Made by a program: the position numbers and the translations under genes. This document shows positions 11,133-23,279 of a stretch of 64,000 bases of DNA, in pieces (the first letter of the stretch is position 1; each line of letters begins with the position of its first letter). Source of the DNA: Azadirachta indica (taxonomy: Eukaryota; Streptophyta; Magnoliopsida; Sapindales; Meliaceae); assembly GCA_022749755.1 (NCBI GenBank), contig CM040442.1, positions 3,064,663-3,128,662 on the forward strand. The letters are read 5' to 3'. The notes under the pieces are model-generated. The model did not search any database, was not told where the DNA came from, and saw only the letters and a list, made by a program, of their open reading frames with translations.

Positions 11133-14100
11133 TTAGCCGAAATTGATTCCTTGAGCTAGAGGTAGTTCATTTCCATAGTTGATTGTACTGCAAGATGTTG
11201 AGTTGATCGATCAGTGGAAATGTTAACAGAATGAAGAGAAATATTTTAGATTTTTGCAATGAATGATGGGGTAATTGAAGTTGAGTGTGTGCTGATAACG
11301 TGTACCAAGTTGAGCGCCGCATGTATTGCTTCCAGGAGTCGCTTCCTGCTTCACGACCACCTCCTGTAGCCTTTTCACCACCAAAAGCGCCACCAATTTC
11401 AGCCCCGTTTGTGGGTATATTTACATTCACAATCCCACAGTCACTTCCTTGTGGCCTGAATTACATTTAGCATGCAGTCAGAAAGTTGAGGGAGATTGTT
11501 TAAAGTACCAGCAATGAAAATAATAAGAGAAATGAAGGTGTGATGCAGGAAAATTCGCGATTTTAACAACACATGCAAGACATTTGGCCACGACGAAAGC
11601 ACAGTGATATAAATTGCAGAAGCACTTACCCGATCCACTTGAAAATATTTTCAGGCTTGCGGGTGAAAATAGAACTACTTAATCCTTGGGGTACCGAGTT
11701 ATTTATCTGAACAGCTTCTTTGAAAGACTGTGGAGAGAGTTATTTTAAAGTAAGGTATACATTCATGGCTAGAAAATGGAACTTGTCAAAGAAATACACC
11801 TTCTAAGAAGGAATTTACCTTAAATTTCATAACATAAAGGACAGGAGCAAATAACTCTGCCTTAACAACATCGGCATTTGGAGAAATCTCAACTATTGTT
11901 GGCTCCACAAAGTTCCCCTCGGACTCTACAACAGAACCGCCAGTAACAATCTTTCCTCCCTGGGAGATGTTACTCTTAATTAAATAAACTTGTAGTTTAC
12001 AGTAGAAATATTCACCGAGTTCAAGGGTGAAAAAGAACATACCTGAGATTTGATGGTCTCAATTCCTTTCTCGAAGTTCTTCTTTGATTGTGGAGTATGC
12101 AACGGTCCAAGCAAAGTGCCTTTTTCTAACGGATCTCCTATCTTAACTTGTTTGTATACAACAACTAGTTGATCAAGTACTGTCTGGTATATGCTTTCGT
12201 GAATAAGCTTCAACACCAGCAAAGAAAGTTCAGACATAAAAATGTTGGCACTTATCGCTATATCAAAATTTTCAACAGAAGATCACAATTTTAAAATACC
12301 AGCCTACGGCAAGTTGTGCAGCGTTGACCAGCTGTACCAACAGCTGCAAATAGAATAGAACGAACAGCTAGCGGGATGTCGGCATCGTCCATGACAATAA
12401 TACAATTGTTTCCACTTAATTCAAGCAAACATTTACCAAACCTCTGATTCACTGTCTGTTGCACCATTAAACCCACCTGAAATTGGGCATGCAGAAGATA
12501 GCTTAATAAAAATTCTCAGGAAATTATGCATTGGAGCTATGTTAAAATATGAATAAGTAATCAGAAAAATTGTATATTGAGCAAAAAACGATCAGCATGG
12601 AGAGTTTTTGTAAACAGGGACAAGATGGAAGTACCTTTGAACTTCCAGTAAATGAAACGAGAGGAATACGTGAATCATTTGCTATTGCTTGACCTATGTC
12701 AGCCCCGCCACAAAAGGAGGTAAAAATTGCACGAGGTAAGTTGTTCCTCTCTAAAACCTCAGCCACAAGCTTTGTTATTGCTATGGTGACCAAAGGAGTT
12801 GTTGGAGCACCTTTCCTTTTTTATAACATAGAATTCAAGAACCAAAAATAAAATTCAAGGTACGAAAGAGTAACTAAAACTTGGTTGAAAATAGTTTTTG
12901 CAACAAATAGTAGTCAGTCATATCATAAAATCTTCTATTCTCCCTTCTAGTTTGGCATCAAACTTACCAAACAACGCAGTTGCCGCAGACTAGTGCAATG
13001 CATGCATTCCATCCTACAGAACCATATTGCATGTAAATTTATTGCATAAAATCATGAAAGAAATCCAAGTACATTATCCGGTATGTGAAAATATAACAAA
13101 ACAGAATATACAAGCATTGAGAATCCATAGTATATGGTATTCCAAAAGCAAGTATCTGTTGACAGCATTTGTAAACTAAATGGACATTTAGATATGAGAA
13201 TAAGATGTAGAACTTACCAAGAACAGCACATGGGAAGTTAAATGCTGTAATTACGCCAACAATTCCCAGAGGATTCCAGGTCTGTATACCAAGTAAATGG
13301 AAAAATGCATTAATGATGGTAATAAATCGCATAAATCGAAATTCAAAAGCACAAAAATGCAGCAAACCTCTAACATCATATGATTGGGACCTGTTGACAA
13401 AGAAAGTAGTCACTGTTAGTTCGGTACTAAATATCATCAACCTGAGAAACAAAACAAAAAATGAAGGAAATCCAAGCAAAACTGTCTAAACGTACGTTCC
13501 GAAGGTATTATTGATCCATTAAGTTGCCGGCTTAAACCCACAGCAAAATCACACATGTCAATAACTTCCTGCAAGTATTAACTCACTAGAATCAATCTGC
13601 ATTCTCAATGACAAAAAACAGCAATGTTGTAGCAAATCAACAATGTTAATTCCAAAATAGCAGCTAAATGTGTTTAGTTAACATACTTGAACTTCACCAA
13701 TTCCTTCTGGAACGATTTTGCCCATCTCGAGTGAGACAAGACGGCCAAGTTGATGGAGTTTTTCTCTCAAAGCTTCACCCATTTGTCGAACAAGCTCCCC
13801 TCTCTTTGGTGCCGGCACCTACAAAAACAGACCAACCAATCAGTAAAGAAAGAGAAAAGTGCATTTTCATCCAATGTTATCCCAAATGAAAATCCACGTT
13901 TACAGGTAGCAAATTATAGTATCCAACAAAATCAAACAGCTTGAATAATATTCCGCACTTTCTAAACTGGAAAATAAATTAACTCACTTGCATCCACATC
14001 TTTGATGCTTCACTGCAAGCTTTCAATCCTTCCTCATAATCTTCAAGTGAACCCTCTGTAACATTAGCAATTGTCTGTATCAACAACATGAACACATCAT

Positions 14101-14337
14101 CAGAAAGGATAAAATTTTCAAATTTCCTAAAGCAAAAATAAAGAAAAATCCATAAAATTCAACATCATCACAGTAGATAGATTTCGTAGTTGAACATTAA
14201 ACCTGATTGTTAGCAGGATTCACTGAGGAGACCACAGAGCCACGTGCCTTCCACGTGCCATTCACAAAACACCCAGGATTCTCAGTACTTAATCCGATAT
14301 CACTCAGAAACTCGTACTCCTTTTTTTCAAAACCCAT
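11133..14337 (-). CDS. ALDH7B4: Aldehyde dehydrogenase family 7 (antiquitin; turgor-responsive ALDH)
   Basis: Fourteen coding exons join in frame to 508 residues: 14203-14337, 13988-14074, 13687-13818, 13496-13568, 13368-13390, 13218-13281, 12968-13013, 12635-12815, 12300-12476, 12043-12207, 11819-11959, 11630-11727, 11306-11455 and 11133-11187. All introns are GT-AG. Landmarks: NAD-site FTGSSK (242-247), general base Glu266 in ELSGNN, nucleophile Cys300 in [24 protein letters not shown], and the family C-terminus [20 protein letters not shown] ... [11 protein letters not shown]. The length equals Arabidopsis ALDH7B4. The enzyme oxidises alpha-aminoadipic semialdehyde and lipid-peroxidation aldehydes with NAD+, mainly in the cytosol, and is induced by drought and salt in the family. 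Exon 5 is only 23 nt. A leader intron is probable (14340-14594; donor CCAG/GTATGTGAG, acceptor CTGCAG two bases before the ATG), with a TATA-like TCTATTAAAG near 14717-14726. Confidence 0.97.
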
Positions 14338-14724
14338 CTCTGCAGATTATCTGATACTGGGATAAACAAAATAAAATCAAACCCATTAAGAAAATATCTA
14401 ACAACTGACCAGGCTGCTCAAAAAAATTTTCAGACCCAATCAAAAGATACGATCCATACTTCCAGCAGTTCACTTTCTTTACAAAAGTTTCTCGGATAAC
14501 AAGCAGAAACCAGAAAAAAAATTAACCAGAACTACATAAAAAACACACTGAAATAAATAATATTATGAACACATTAATTCACATACTCACATACCTGGAT
14601 TCAAAAGTAGATAAGGATATAGAAAGTGAAGCAAAACGAAGAAACTTTATGCAAGAGAACGAGACAAGAAAAGAGAAGCAAGTAAAGAGTTTCGTTTTGT
14701 TTCGTTTCGTCTGCTTTAATAGAT

Positions 14725-16226
14725 TTACGGAAGAGAGACAGGCAGATGTAGAGGCGTGTAGTTACAGTAAACTAAGTGTTATCAGAGATCAAGGATTCTG
14801 AATGGATGACGTGGTGATTTTGGCAGTTTCTTACAGGACATAGGTTATGTATACGTGTATGAATCACCTCAAAATTCGTGTAGGAGAGGAGAAATTTTCT
14901 TTTTTTTTTTTTAATTTTTTTTATTTTTTCCGTTTATTATGCATATAATTTTGGGATAAAGTTCGTAACCTTATCCTAAAATTGTGTTACAAGTGACATG
15001 TCATGTGAATGACATCATTGTATTGTATTAATAATTTCTAAAATGACATTTAAGTCTACCCAGGTAGGGATAGTAAAATTTTCCATGGCCAGGAGGTCCT
15101 TGGAATCAACGGTATAATTCTCCCAATCCACCCGTCCCATTTCTCATATATAAATATATATATTATTTTCAAAAATAAACATATATATATATATGAATAA
15201 TAAATAATTAAAAGTATTATAATTCATAATATTTTTATCTATTTAAATTTATATTTTAGTATAATTATTATTATAAATATTATTATAATATATCAATGAT
15301 ATTTTTATTTAACATAAACAAATAAGAAAATAGAGATAGAGAATTTACATTAAATTCATTAAAAAATGGGATTAATATAAAAATATGATGGAGAATGAAA
15401 AAAAACCTCCCTAACACACATTATTATTCTCATCGTAAAATGAATTAAAAACTTAAAGAGTTAAGTAAAAATTAAAACTTAAAATAAGTATTGTTAATAT
15501 CAATATAGTACGAGGTAAACAAGTTGTTTTCTATTTGAAGTAAATTTATTTAAGATTTAAAATTTTTTTAAAAGTATGCATTAACTATTAAATTACTAAT
15601 GGGTGTTGATCTAATATCAAAGTTAAGATCACAAATTCAAATTCTTAACATTGTGAATTTCTAAAGTATTTTATAAAATTTTTAACTATATAATTTAAAA
15701 GAAAATAAACTTGTACGGACTAGAATCAAATTTAAATGATGAATCGTTTAGATTAAGAAAAATATATTTATTTTTAAATTTCTTAAAGTAGTTTTTTTTC
15801 CTTTAAATAGTATTTACCCATGGACAAGCTACAAACTTTTCGGTACATAAAAGTTAGTTAAAAATCGGTGCACATCAATTTCCCAAACAGTCCCTAATAT
15901 CAAACAGGGGTGCACCAAAGACATACAAACGATCCGACCACGAGAAGTAACCAGGAAACTGCTTCACCAAACAGACAATCAAATCTTCGAATTCCATTAC
16001 AAGTCACGAATTTTTTTCTAAATTCTGAAAACCCTAAATTTCGTTCTGCAAAACCCATTAATCACTTTCAGATTTCATCGGTAAGTCATCGAATTATTGA
16101 GTTTTTCGTGTTCTGTTTACAGTAGTGTCTAGGGTTTTGTTTTTTGTGCTGAAAATGAAACCCTAGGCTTATTTAAGTTCTGGGTTATTTTTGTTATTGA
16201 GAGTTATATTGATTAATATCGTCAAA
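14725..16226. other. Bidirectional promoter region between ALDH7 and CCX
   Basis: The two genes diverge, so both promoters are here. The first 100-150 bases belong to the ALDH7 promoter. From 14.9 to 15.85 kb the DNA is AT-rich with T-runs and TATATA tracts. The last 300 bases (from about 15.9 kb) are likely CCX leader: low in T-runs, with a strong donor-like GTAAGT at 16081 that could start a leader intron. A short fragment near 15.60-15.66 kb (GATCACAAATTCAAATTC) resembles a tRNA-derived SINE B-box, but is too degraded to call. Confidence 0.5.
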
Positions 16227-18185
16227 ATGAAGGTGTTAAATGGATTCTATAGTTCAAGAAACCCCAATTTTCGCGGGCTTTTTACTGGATGTTGTAGCGT
16301 GATACTATTTTTCTTGTTTTATAATCGAGTGGATATTATGAGAAACCCAATTTTAAGGGAATCTTCGTTGGTTGGTGATCATGCTTTGATTCAAGATAAC
16401 ATTTTGAATAATGGATCAACTCAGTTTATGGTAATTCATCGAAATATGGTTGAAATTGATGGCAATTCGTCGAATTTAGCTAATAATTTGACAGCAGGGA
16501 ATCCTGATTTGTGTAGTGGATTGTTTCATCATAAGGGTTATGCTAACCAATGTGAGTACTTGAAAGCTAACCCAGAATGTTCATCAAGTGGTTTCTTTGA
16601 TTACATTAAGTTTTTCTATTGTTCTTGCGCGGGATTTAGTCTATTAGGTTATGCGGTATTGGCTATTTGGATGGCTGCATTATTCTATCTATTGGGTAAC
16701 ACTGCTGCGGATTACTTTTGTTGTTCATTGGAGAAGCTCTCCAGTCTGCTGAGACTGCCTCCAACAGTTGCTGGTGTCACTCTCCTTCCGCTAGGGAATG
16801 GAGCCCCGGACGTGTTTGCTAGTATAGCGGCTTTTGTTGGGAATAACACTGGTGAAGTTGGACTTAATAGTGTGTTGGGTGGTGCAGTATTTGTAACTTG
16901 TATTGTTGTTGGGACTGTATCTTTGTGTATTGCGGAGAAGGGAGTTCAGATTGATAGGAAATGCTTTATTCGGGATGTTAGCTTCTTCCTTTTTACACTT
17001 GTGTGTCTGTTGATGATTTTGGCGATTGGGAAGGTGGGCGTTGGGGTGGCTATTGCATTTGTGTCACTCTATGTGGTGTATGCATTTTCTGTGGCTGCTA
17101 ACGAGATCTTGAGGAAACATGCAAGGAGGTTGAAATTGGATGTCGTTACACCATTGCTTCCTGTGCGAGGAAGTGTTTTTTCTCAAGGAAATGATGAGGA
17201 TGTTTCAGTGTATAGTTCTCTGCTTGACCTCGAAACTGAGGATGATCCACCGAAACTCCATCCTTCCTTGCCCCTGTGGATGTGGGCTTCAAATGTGGCA
17301 ATATATTCAAATCATTTCTCTAAAGTCAGTGAGTCGGATTATGAAAGGCCTCCATGGGGCTGGACTGACGAGACTACTGGAAATCAAGATTCATCTTCTT
17401 CAAGTTCTAAATTAATTTCACTGTTAGAGTTTCCATTGACGGTGACGAGACGGTTAACAATTCCATCAGTTGAGGAGGACATGTGGTCAAAGCCATATGC
17501 TGTAGCCAGCGCTATATTAGCTCCCATTCTCCTGGCATTTTTGTGGAGTAGCCAAGATGATGTAAGTTCTGCAAGTATATTGATTGCATATTTTATTTGT
17601 TTTACTCTTGGTTGTACGCTTGGTTTTCTTGCTTATCGCTTTACTACAGCCGATCATCCACCCCGGAAGTTCTTAATTCTCTGGGTTTTAGGTGGATTTT
17701 TTATGAGTATCATATGGTTTTACATGATCGCCAATGAACTTGTTGCTTTGCTGGTGGCTTTTGGTGTGATCTTTGGGATTAATCCCTCCATCCTCGGGTT
17801 AACTGTACTAGCATGGGGTAACTCAATGGGTGATTTGGTGTCAAATGTTGCACTCGCAATGAATGGTGGAGACAGTGTGCAGATTGCGTTGTCTGGATGC
17901 TATGCAGGTCCCATGTTCAATACACTTGTTGGTTTGGGAATTTCACTGTTGCTTGGAGCATGGTCGACAAGACCAGCTTCATATCTGGTTCCACAGGACA
18001 ATACCTTGTTCTACACTATGGGATTTCTCATGACAGGATTAATCTTTGCCCTTGTTGTTTTACCTCGCAACGACATGCGTCCAAATAAATTATTAGGAGT
18101 CGGCCTCATTTTCCTTTATCTAATATTTCTCACTCTCCGGGTAAGCACTGCTGTGGGATTGATATCATGGAGCAATTTCAGTTGA
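16227..18185 (+). CDS. CCX: Cation/calcium exchanger (CCX; K+-dependent Na+/Ca2+ exchanger-like), intronless
   Basis: A single exon of 652 residues. An N-terminal hydrophobic anchor is followed by a luminal Cys-containing segment ([20 protein letters not shown]...C). Two Na_Ca_ex halves follow, each with about five to six membrane helices. Alpha-1 carries [14 protein letters not shown] (GNGAPD at 190-195) and alpha-2 carries [13 protein letters not shown] (GNSMGD at 531-536), the signature acidic cation-site repeats. A hydrophilic loop of about 130 residues with Ser-rich SSSSSS lies between the halves. CCX proteins exchange Ca2+ with K+/Na+/H+ at endomembranes. The length and lack of introns fit Arabidopsis CCX3/CCX4 (At3g14070/At1g54115); I cannot tell which. 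The open frame extends upstream to a TTG at 16191, but 16227 is the first ATG. A four-codon minimal upstream ORF (ATG AAA CCC TAG) begins at about 16154 if unspliced. Confidence 0.95.
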   Translation: MKVLNGFYSSRNPNFRGLFTGCCSVILFFLFYNRVDIMRNPILRESSLVGDHALIQDNILNNGSTQFMVIHRNMVEIDGNSSNLANNLTAGNPDLCSGLFHHKGYANQCEYLKANPECSSSGFFDYIKFFYCSCAGFSLLGYAVLAIWMAALFYLLGNTAADYFCCSLEKLSSLLRLPPTVAGVTLLPLGNGAPDVFASIAAFVGNNTGEVGLNSVLGGAVFVTCIVVGTVSLCIAEKGVQIDRKCFIRDVSFFLFTLVCLLMILAIGKVGVGVAIAFVSLYVVYAFSVAANEILRKHARRLKLDVVTPLLPVRGSVFSQGNDEDVSVYSSLLDLETEDDPPKLHPSLPLWMWASNVAIYSNHFSKVSESDYERPPWGWTDETTGNQDSSSSSSKLISLLEFPLTVTRRLTIPSVEEDMWSKPYAVASAILAPILLAFLWSSQDDVSSASILIAYFICFTLGCTLGFLAYRFTTADHPPRKFLILWVLGGFFMSIIWFYMIANELVALLVAFGVIFGINPSILGLTVLAWGNSMGDLVSNVALAMNGGDSVQIALSGCYAGPMFNTLVGLGISLLLGAWSTRPASYLVPQDNTLFYTMGFLMTGLIFALVVLPRNDMRPNKLLGVGLIFLYLIFLTLRVSTAVGLISWSNFS

Positions 18186-19259
18186 TGTTGGAAAACCATA
18201 AGATGTACATGCAAAAAGTTTCCCTTATCCTTTCTGATCATCATACAATGCATACAGATTTAATGACTTGTATCAGCAGGAGGAGAAATTGCTGTATTTG
18301 TAGTCGTAATTGTACGCTTACATAGTAATGTCATTAGAGCAGGTTTGATTATCTAATTTTTTTTTCCCAGGAAAAAATTATGTTGAACTACTTATCCTGT
18401 AAATTCTTCTACTCTTATTTTAGAACGTAACTGAAATTTCTCTTGCTTTTGCATTTATCTATTGTGGATTGTTGATTTGGTTTCTTTTCTTTTTTATTTT
18501 TTGTCATTTAGATACAAAGAGCTCAACCAGGTTCATTTAGGATTCCCTATGGGCTTTGTTCCGGGGCCCGAGATTTTGATTAACAACAGTTTTACATTTC
18601 CATCGATAACATCTGCGATCGTTTACTTATTTGTCTCTGTAATTTGCTAACATGTTCTTAACACGTAAATCGCTTGTAATGTCTTGCTGTTTGTCACTTT
18701 CTAGGAAAAGGAAATTTGTTTTATAATTTCGAAAATTATTTTAAATTATTTTAATTTTGAAAATATTACTGAACACAGTCTAAATGTTTGTTAGTATATT
18801 TATTTTTCTAATCTATTTCTAAAGAAAATAAGATTCCAAGATATTAAATTAATTGATACAAACTACAAATATCTTAATTAAATTTAAGCTAACTCGTATT
18901 AAATTTAATAATAGATGTACTGTTTATATTTATACAACATTTTTAAAAAATAAAAAGGGTGGTAGGGGGTGTTCGTTTGTAAATGAGGAACGTGACAGGC
19001 ACGTGTGATCTCTGCAAATGTTGCAGTGTTCGTACTTTTCAGCTTCTCTGGCTTTTTCTGCCAACCCCAGAAACCAACAACATTTCAGTTCTCACTTCCA
19101 CGCAAACTCACTAATCTTTCAACAACTATTTCCCCATTTTTCTTTTTCTTTATTTATTAATGTACTTTACTTTCATTCATTTCTCTTCTTCGTCTTTTCA
19201 TTTTCATCACGTACTATCCAAAAAAAAAAAAAATCACTTTTTCTCCTTCTTCTTCTTCA
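18186..19259. other. Intergenic CCX / G gamma
   Basis: Contains the CCX 3' UTR (to about 18.7 kb) and the promoter and leader start of the G gamma gene. From about 19.0 kb the sequence becomes CT-rich, typical of a plant 5' leader, with an A-run at 19220-19232. No gene is seen. Confidence 0.5.
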
Positions 19260-19322
19260 ATGGAACACAACAGCAGCAGTACAAACATAAGCCATTGCAT
19301 TTGCATGAGCTTTCGTTCGTAG
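19260..19322 (+). promoter_or_regulatory. Upstream ORF (20 codons) in the G gamma leader
   Basis: ATG at 19260 opens a 20-residue frame (MEHNSSSTNISH...) that ends with TAG at 19322, 27 bases before the main ATG at 19350. If transcription starts upstream of 19260, as the CT-rich leader suggests, this uORF would be read first and could lower translation of the main ORF. The peptide matches nothing I know. Confidence 0.35.
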
Positions 19323-19349
19323 AAACAACTTTGTTTTTAGCTTCAGGTT

Positions 19350-21176
19350 ATGGATTCTGCTTGTGGGTTTTCATTGTTGGAGCCTCCAATGAGCCCGAGG
19401 TCGCCGCCAGACGGTCTTGATTTGTATGGCAAGCGGCGGAAAATGGTCAAAGTTCAGGCTTTAGAAAGAGAGATCACTTTGCTTCGGGTCTGCGTTTCAC
19501 TTCTTATAATTTTATCTAGTGAAATTTATTTTTCTCCTTTCATTACCAATAATAGAATTACAAAATCCATGTTTGTTTTGCACACACACGTGTATATATA
19601 TAGATATATGTATATATTATCTGTTCTGCTTTTCCTGATAAACAATTTGAAAGTTATTTTTATATTTCATATCTTCATCCATGTGGAAATTGTCTAATAG
19701 CTGACAATTAATTAGTTTTAAGGACGCAAAGAGTAAGAAATGTTCAGGGAATGGTGAAAAACGATGTGGCCATGTATCAGAATTGATATGCTTGACGTTG
19801 TATTTCTTCCAATCTAAGAGCAGGATCCTCTAATTTCTTCTGCGGAACTCCTCGGCTAAATAACTCCAAATTTATCAATTATTGTGCCATTGAAGCTACA
19901 AGTGAGCCGAAAGATTGTGTAATCATTATGTAGGCACGATGAATATGTTGTGTCTAGCCTTTAAATTTCATGACATATTCGATCAGCATTGTTTGTCGTC
20001 TTACTTGTAGGTAGCATGAATCTATTGAGAAATGCCTTGTGCTGGGCACCACGTTTTGCTATGTAAATCAATTGAGGTTGGAGTCTAGAAGTGGGAAAGA
20101 GGATATCAAATTCCCAATTAGCTTCTTGTTTGCCATTTTTTCGTTATCATGAAACAATCACTATAAATGCTCATACTTACAGTATATTTGTCCAAGCAGG
20201 AAGAGTTGAAATCTCTTGAAGACCTTCAACCAGCTTCTAAATGCTGCAAAGAGTATGTGTTGCTGCCTTAGTGCCTTATTGCTCTGTCTGTCTTCCGTCA
20301 TTTTCAATGATTATGTTCTTCTACGGGCCCATTCAACAAATGAACTTATGTTTGCAGGCTTGATGAGTTTCTAAGGGCTAAATCAGATCCCTTTATCGTA
20401 ATGTATGACTATTAAACTTTTATTTCTATCCGTTCCTTTAGAATGTAGTTTGTAATGTTATGTGCCATTTAGTAATGCTGGCTGATCATTTTCTTCCAAG
20501 CAGAAATCGGGAGAGTTGTAAACGTAGACCCTTCTGGAAGAAACTCTGGTATTTCATTCTGCTGCTCTTTTTGGTCTGTGCATAGAGTTCTGCCCATCAT
20601 TTCTGGTTCAAGTTATAACCCTTGAATTTAGAGCAAAATGTCTGATTTTGATGCACATTTTTATTGCATTTGTTGAACAATCATAAACCTCAATCATATT
20701 CTGGTAGTACCAAATGGTGAGCTTCTATAATCACATAAGATCTACTCCATGTTCCTCTCTTTCCGTTGCTTTATCTGTATTGCATACTTCCATGAAGAAT
20801 TGGTTATCATCTAGGATCAAAATCTAGTCTTAGTTATGTGTTTAATTTTCAATTTGTATAATATGTAAATCTCTAAGACGTTTTAATTTTGAGCAGGGGA
20901 AGTTTCTGCTCCAATCTTCTGTGGGTGTGTTGCTCTAACCGTTGCTTGGATTGTCTACAAGCGCCAAACTGCTGTACATGCTACATCTTATTTGACTCAC
21001 GATGTCCTAGCTGCATCTGTTCTGGAAAGATCCCTTGTCAAGACTTTGGCAAATGCCCCAGACTTTCATGCCTGAGCACTTGTTGCTGCTGCTTCAAGTC
21101 TGTTGTCCCCAGTTGTAAAAAGGTGAGTCTTTGTTCTAAGTTTTCTAGAAACTGTGCTAGTACTTCTTGTCTATAA
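19350..21176 (+). CDS. GG3: Heterotrimeric G-protein gamma subunit, type C (AGG3/GS3/DEP1-like)
   Basis: Exons 19350-19487, 20200-20252, 20358-20402, 20504-20548 and 20897-21176 join in frame to 186 residues. The N-terminal G gamma domain contains PDLYGKRRK-type DGLDLYGKRRKMVKVQALE, the helix EREITLLREELKSLEDLQPAS and the closing KSDPF element. The tail (from about residue 95) is Cys-rich: 19 Cys in the first 75 residues, including CCSNRC, CCTC and TCCCC. This defines the plant-specific type-C gammas that bind G beta and regulate organ and seed size. The family's tail length varies and is functionally important. The 3' end is uncertain: AAAAAG/GTGAGT at 21122/21123 is a strong donor and TCCATCCAG ending at 21199 a good acceptor. 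Removing these 77 nt gives a 179-residue protein ending PSSNLYIIKL (stop 21232), whereas read-through ends NCASTSCL. Confidence 0.88.
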
Positions 21177-21232
21177 TTATCTGAACTTGCTCCATCCAGC
21201 CTTCTTCAAACCTTTATATTATCAAATTGTAG

Positions 21233-23279
21233 TTAATAATAATGTCATAGATAGATTATGTAAAACAGATTCTCTTTTGTGACAATTTAATAATACACCT
21301 TGACCAAGATCATGAAAACTTTCTTATTACTTGACATTGTTATATTATTTTGTTTGATGAAAAAAGTTTGATCGATGTGTAACCTTGGCATGTCTTAGAC
21401 ATGCATGAGTTAGGCTAATGTAAATCAGATTCCTGCACATGCTAGATTCAGATCTTGTCAGTGAAGATGCGTACAGTAATATGTGGATACTGTCAAAATA
21501 GTGTGCTTCATTTGTAAGAAATTTCCTTGCAATAAACACTGTTTCCATAAGTTTCTATGTATGAACAAAATTCTGGGAAGTAAAAGGGGTTAGAAAATCA
21601 GGATGGAATGGAAATGATTCTATTTATTGTGGGTGTGTTCCGAGTTGAGATGCTATAGAATAGAATATTAAGTATAAGCTGAGTGTTTATTGAATAGTTT
21701 AGCTGCTGTATTTTCAAAATTAGGAGGAAATGTGGCAATTGCTCTCCATCATTTGGTCAAAGGTTTAGCCAAAACACGTTGAGCTGAATTTTCTTTCGCG
21801 GAAACAGATCCAGGGAAAGGAAGAGTGTACAATATGGTTGAATAATGAGCTCATTTAATCATATATTAATGTCAAGTGGAAATATTTTATTGAAAACTTC
21901 ACATCATTAACACGGAAAGAGTATAATAATGCTGCTGTTTGATTAGTATTCTATGCTCCTGCCTTGCATTATTGCTGCACATGAGATGAATTTCTTTCAT
22001 AATTAATGAGAAGAAGATCCAAAAGCAAGATGGAGTTTTTCATACCTGTAAAGTTCTGCAATTTTTTATAAGAAAAGCTTTCTTGTCTCTTGAATCCAAA
22101 AACTATTTAAAACTTTCTCCAGTGGTCGTTGCGGCTCTGTTGGCATTAAAAATGTGAGATGAATTATTGATTATTTGCACCTTCCTATGTTTTTTTTCCT
22201 ATTAATAAATGCTCTGTTTTCTTTTGAACAAATGTAATCTGGACCCCACTAATCTGATCCAATCATGGACCACATAATCTTTTCCCACCTACCTTTCTTG
22301 CCAAAGTACAGTAATTCGTCAAAATAGTTCTAGATAATCACACGCGAATCTAATAGATGAAGCCTATAATAGTATAATACTGGAAAGAGATCAAGAGCTT
22401 ATTTGATGTAAACGAATAAAGTATATTGTCTTTGAAAATATATAAAATATGGGGACCTAGATGTTATTACTCCAATTATGCAGGCCCCAACAGCCCACGT
22501 CTCCATGTTTAATGGGCCCAGCGTCACGCTCTAGCCTCAAAAGTCTCGTTCATCATGGGTTTAAAGATACCAAATTTTTCAAGTAATTATCAAAAGGGGA
22601 AAAAAAATCAAGTTCAACACCAATATGGATACCATGAATCTTTCAGGAATTCGAATAAAATACATTCTGCTTCATATTTCTACAAGCAAGAAACCTGTGA
22701 ATATGAAGTACTAGTAAATTACTGATATTGACTTACTATGAGATTTAATTATAGATGATATTCTTCTGCAAACATATAACGTAATAATATGAGTTTTTAT
22801 ATAATTTTTTTAAACATGATATAAATTTACTTGTATTTTAAGTTTCGTGACATAAATCTGTAATATTTCTAACCTTGTTAATTGCGCATTAATCAATTTT
22901 TTTGGGTCTTTTTATTATGTAGACCTAAATGGACCCTACATACTATCACTTCATTTTCTCTTTATAAAACATTTTTTGAAAAAAATATTTTCTTGTGAAT
23001 TGATATAACTTGTTTATTTTTGGGTTAAAATTTTTTTGTTAATGACTATTTTACATTGAATCTAAGCTGTCGACATTTCATTTTTCCCTCTCTATCAATA
23101 ACAATTAACGTAAAAACCTACTTAAAGAAACAACATAAACTACATCCATAAATTAAAAAATGAAAATACAGGGACGTGTATGATAAAATCCCTTCCCTTC
23201 ATCCTTGCATAAAGAACGAAGCCAATCAATCCATTGTCTCTCCAATTCCGCAGGAACCAAGCAAGATAGAAAATCTCTC
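21233..23279. other. Intergenic G gamma / subtilase
   Basis: Holds the G gamma 3' UTR and about 1.5 kb upstream of the subtilase. The composition is moderate to AT-rich with a few T-runs. The interval 22480-22560 is GC-richer (GGCCCCAACAGCCCACG and GGGCCCAGCGTCACG), which could be promoter elements, but nothing specific is recognised. No gene is seen on either strand. Confidence 0.5.

Noticed and set aside
13039..13479. 146-codon minus-strand ORF as a single exon
   Set aside because: It is open read-through of two ALDH7 introns; only 13218-13281 is coding, and 13368-13390 is coding in a spliced frame.
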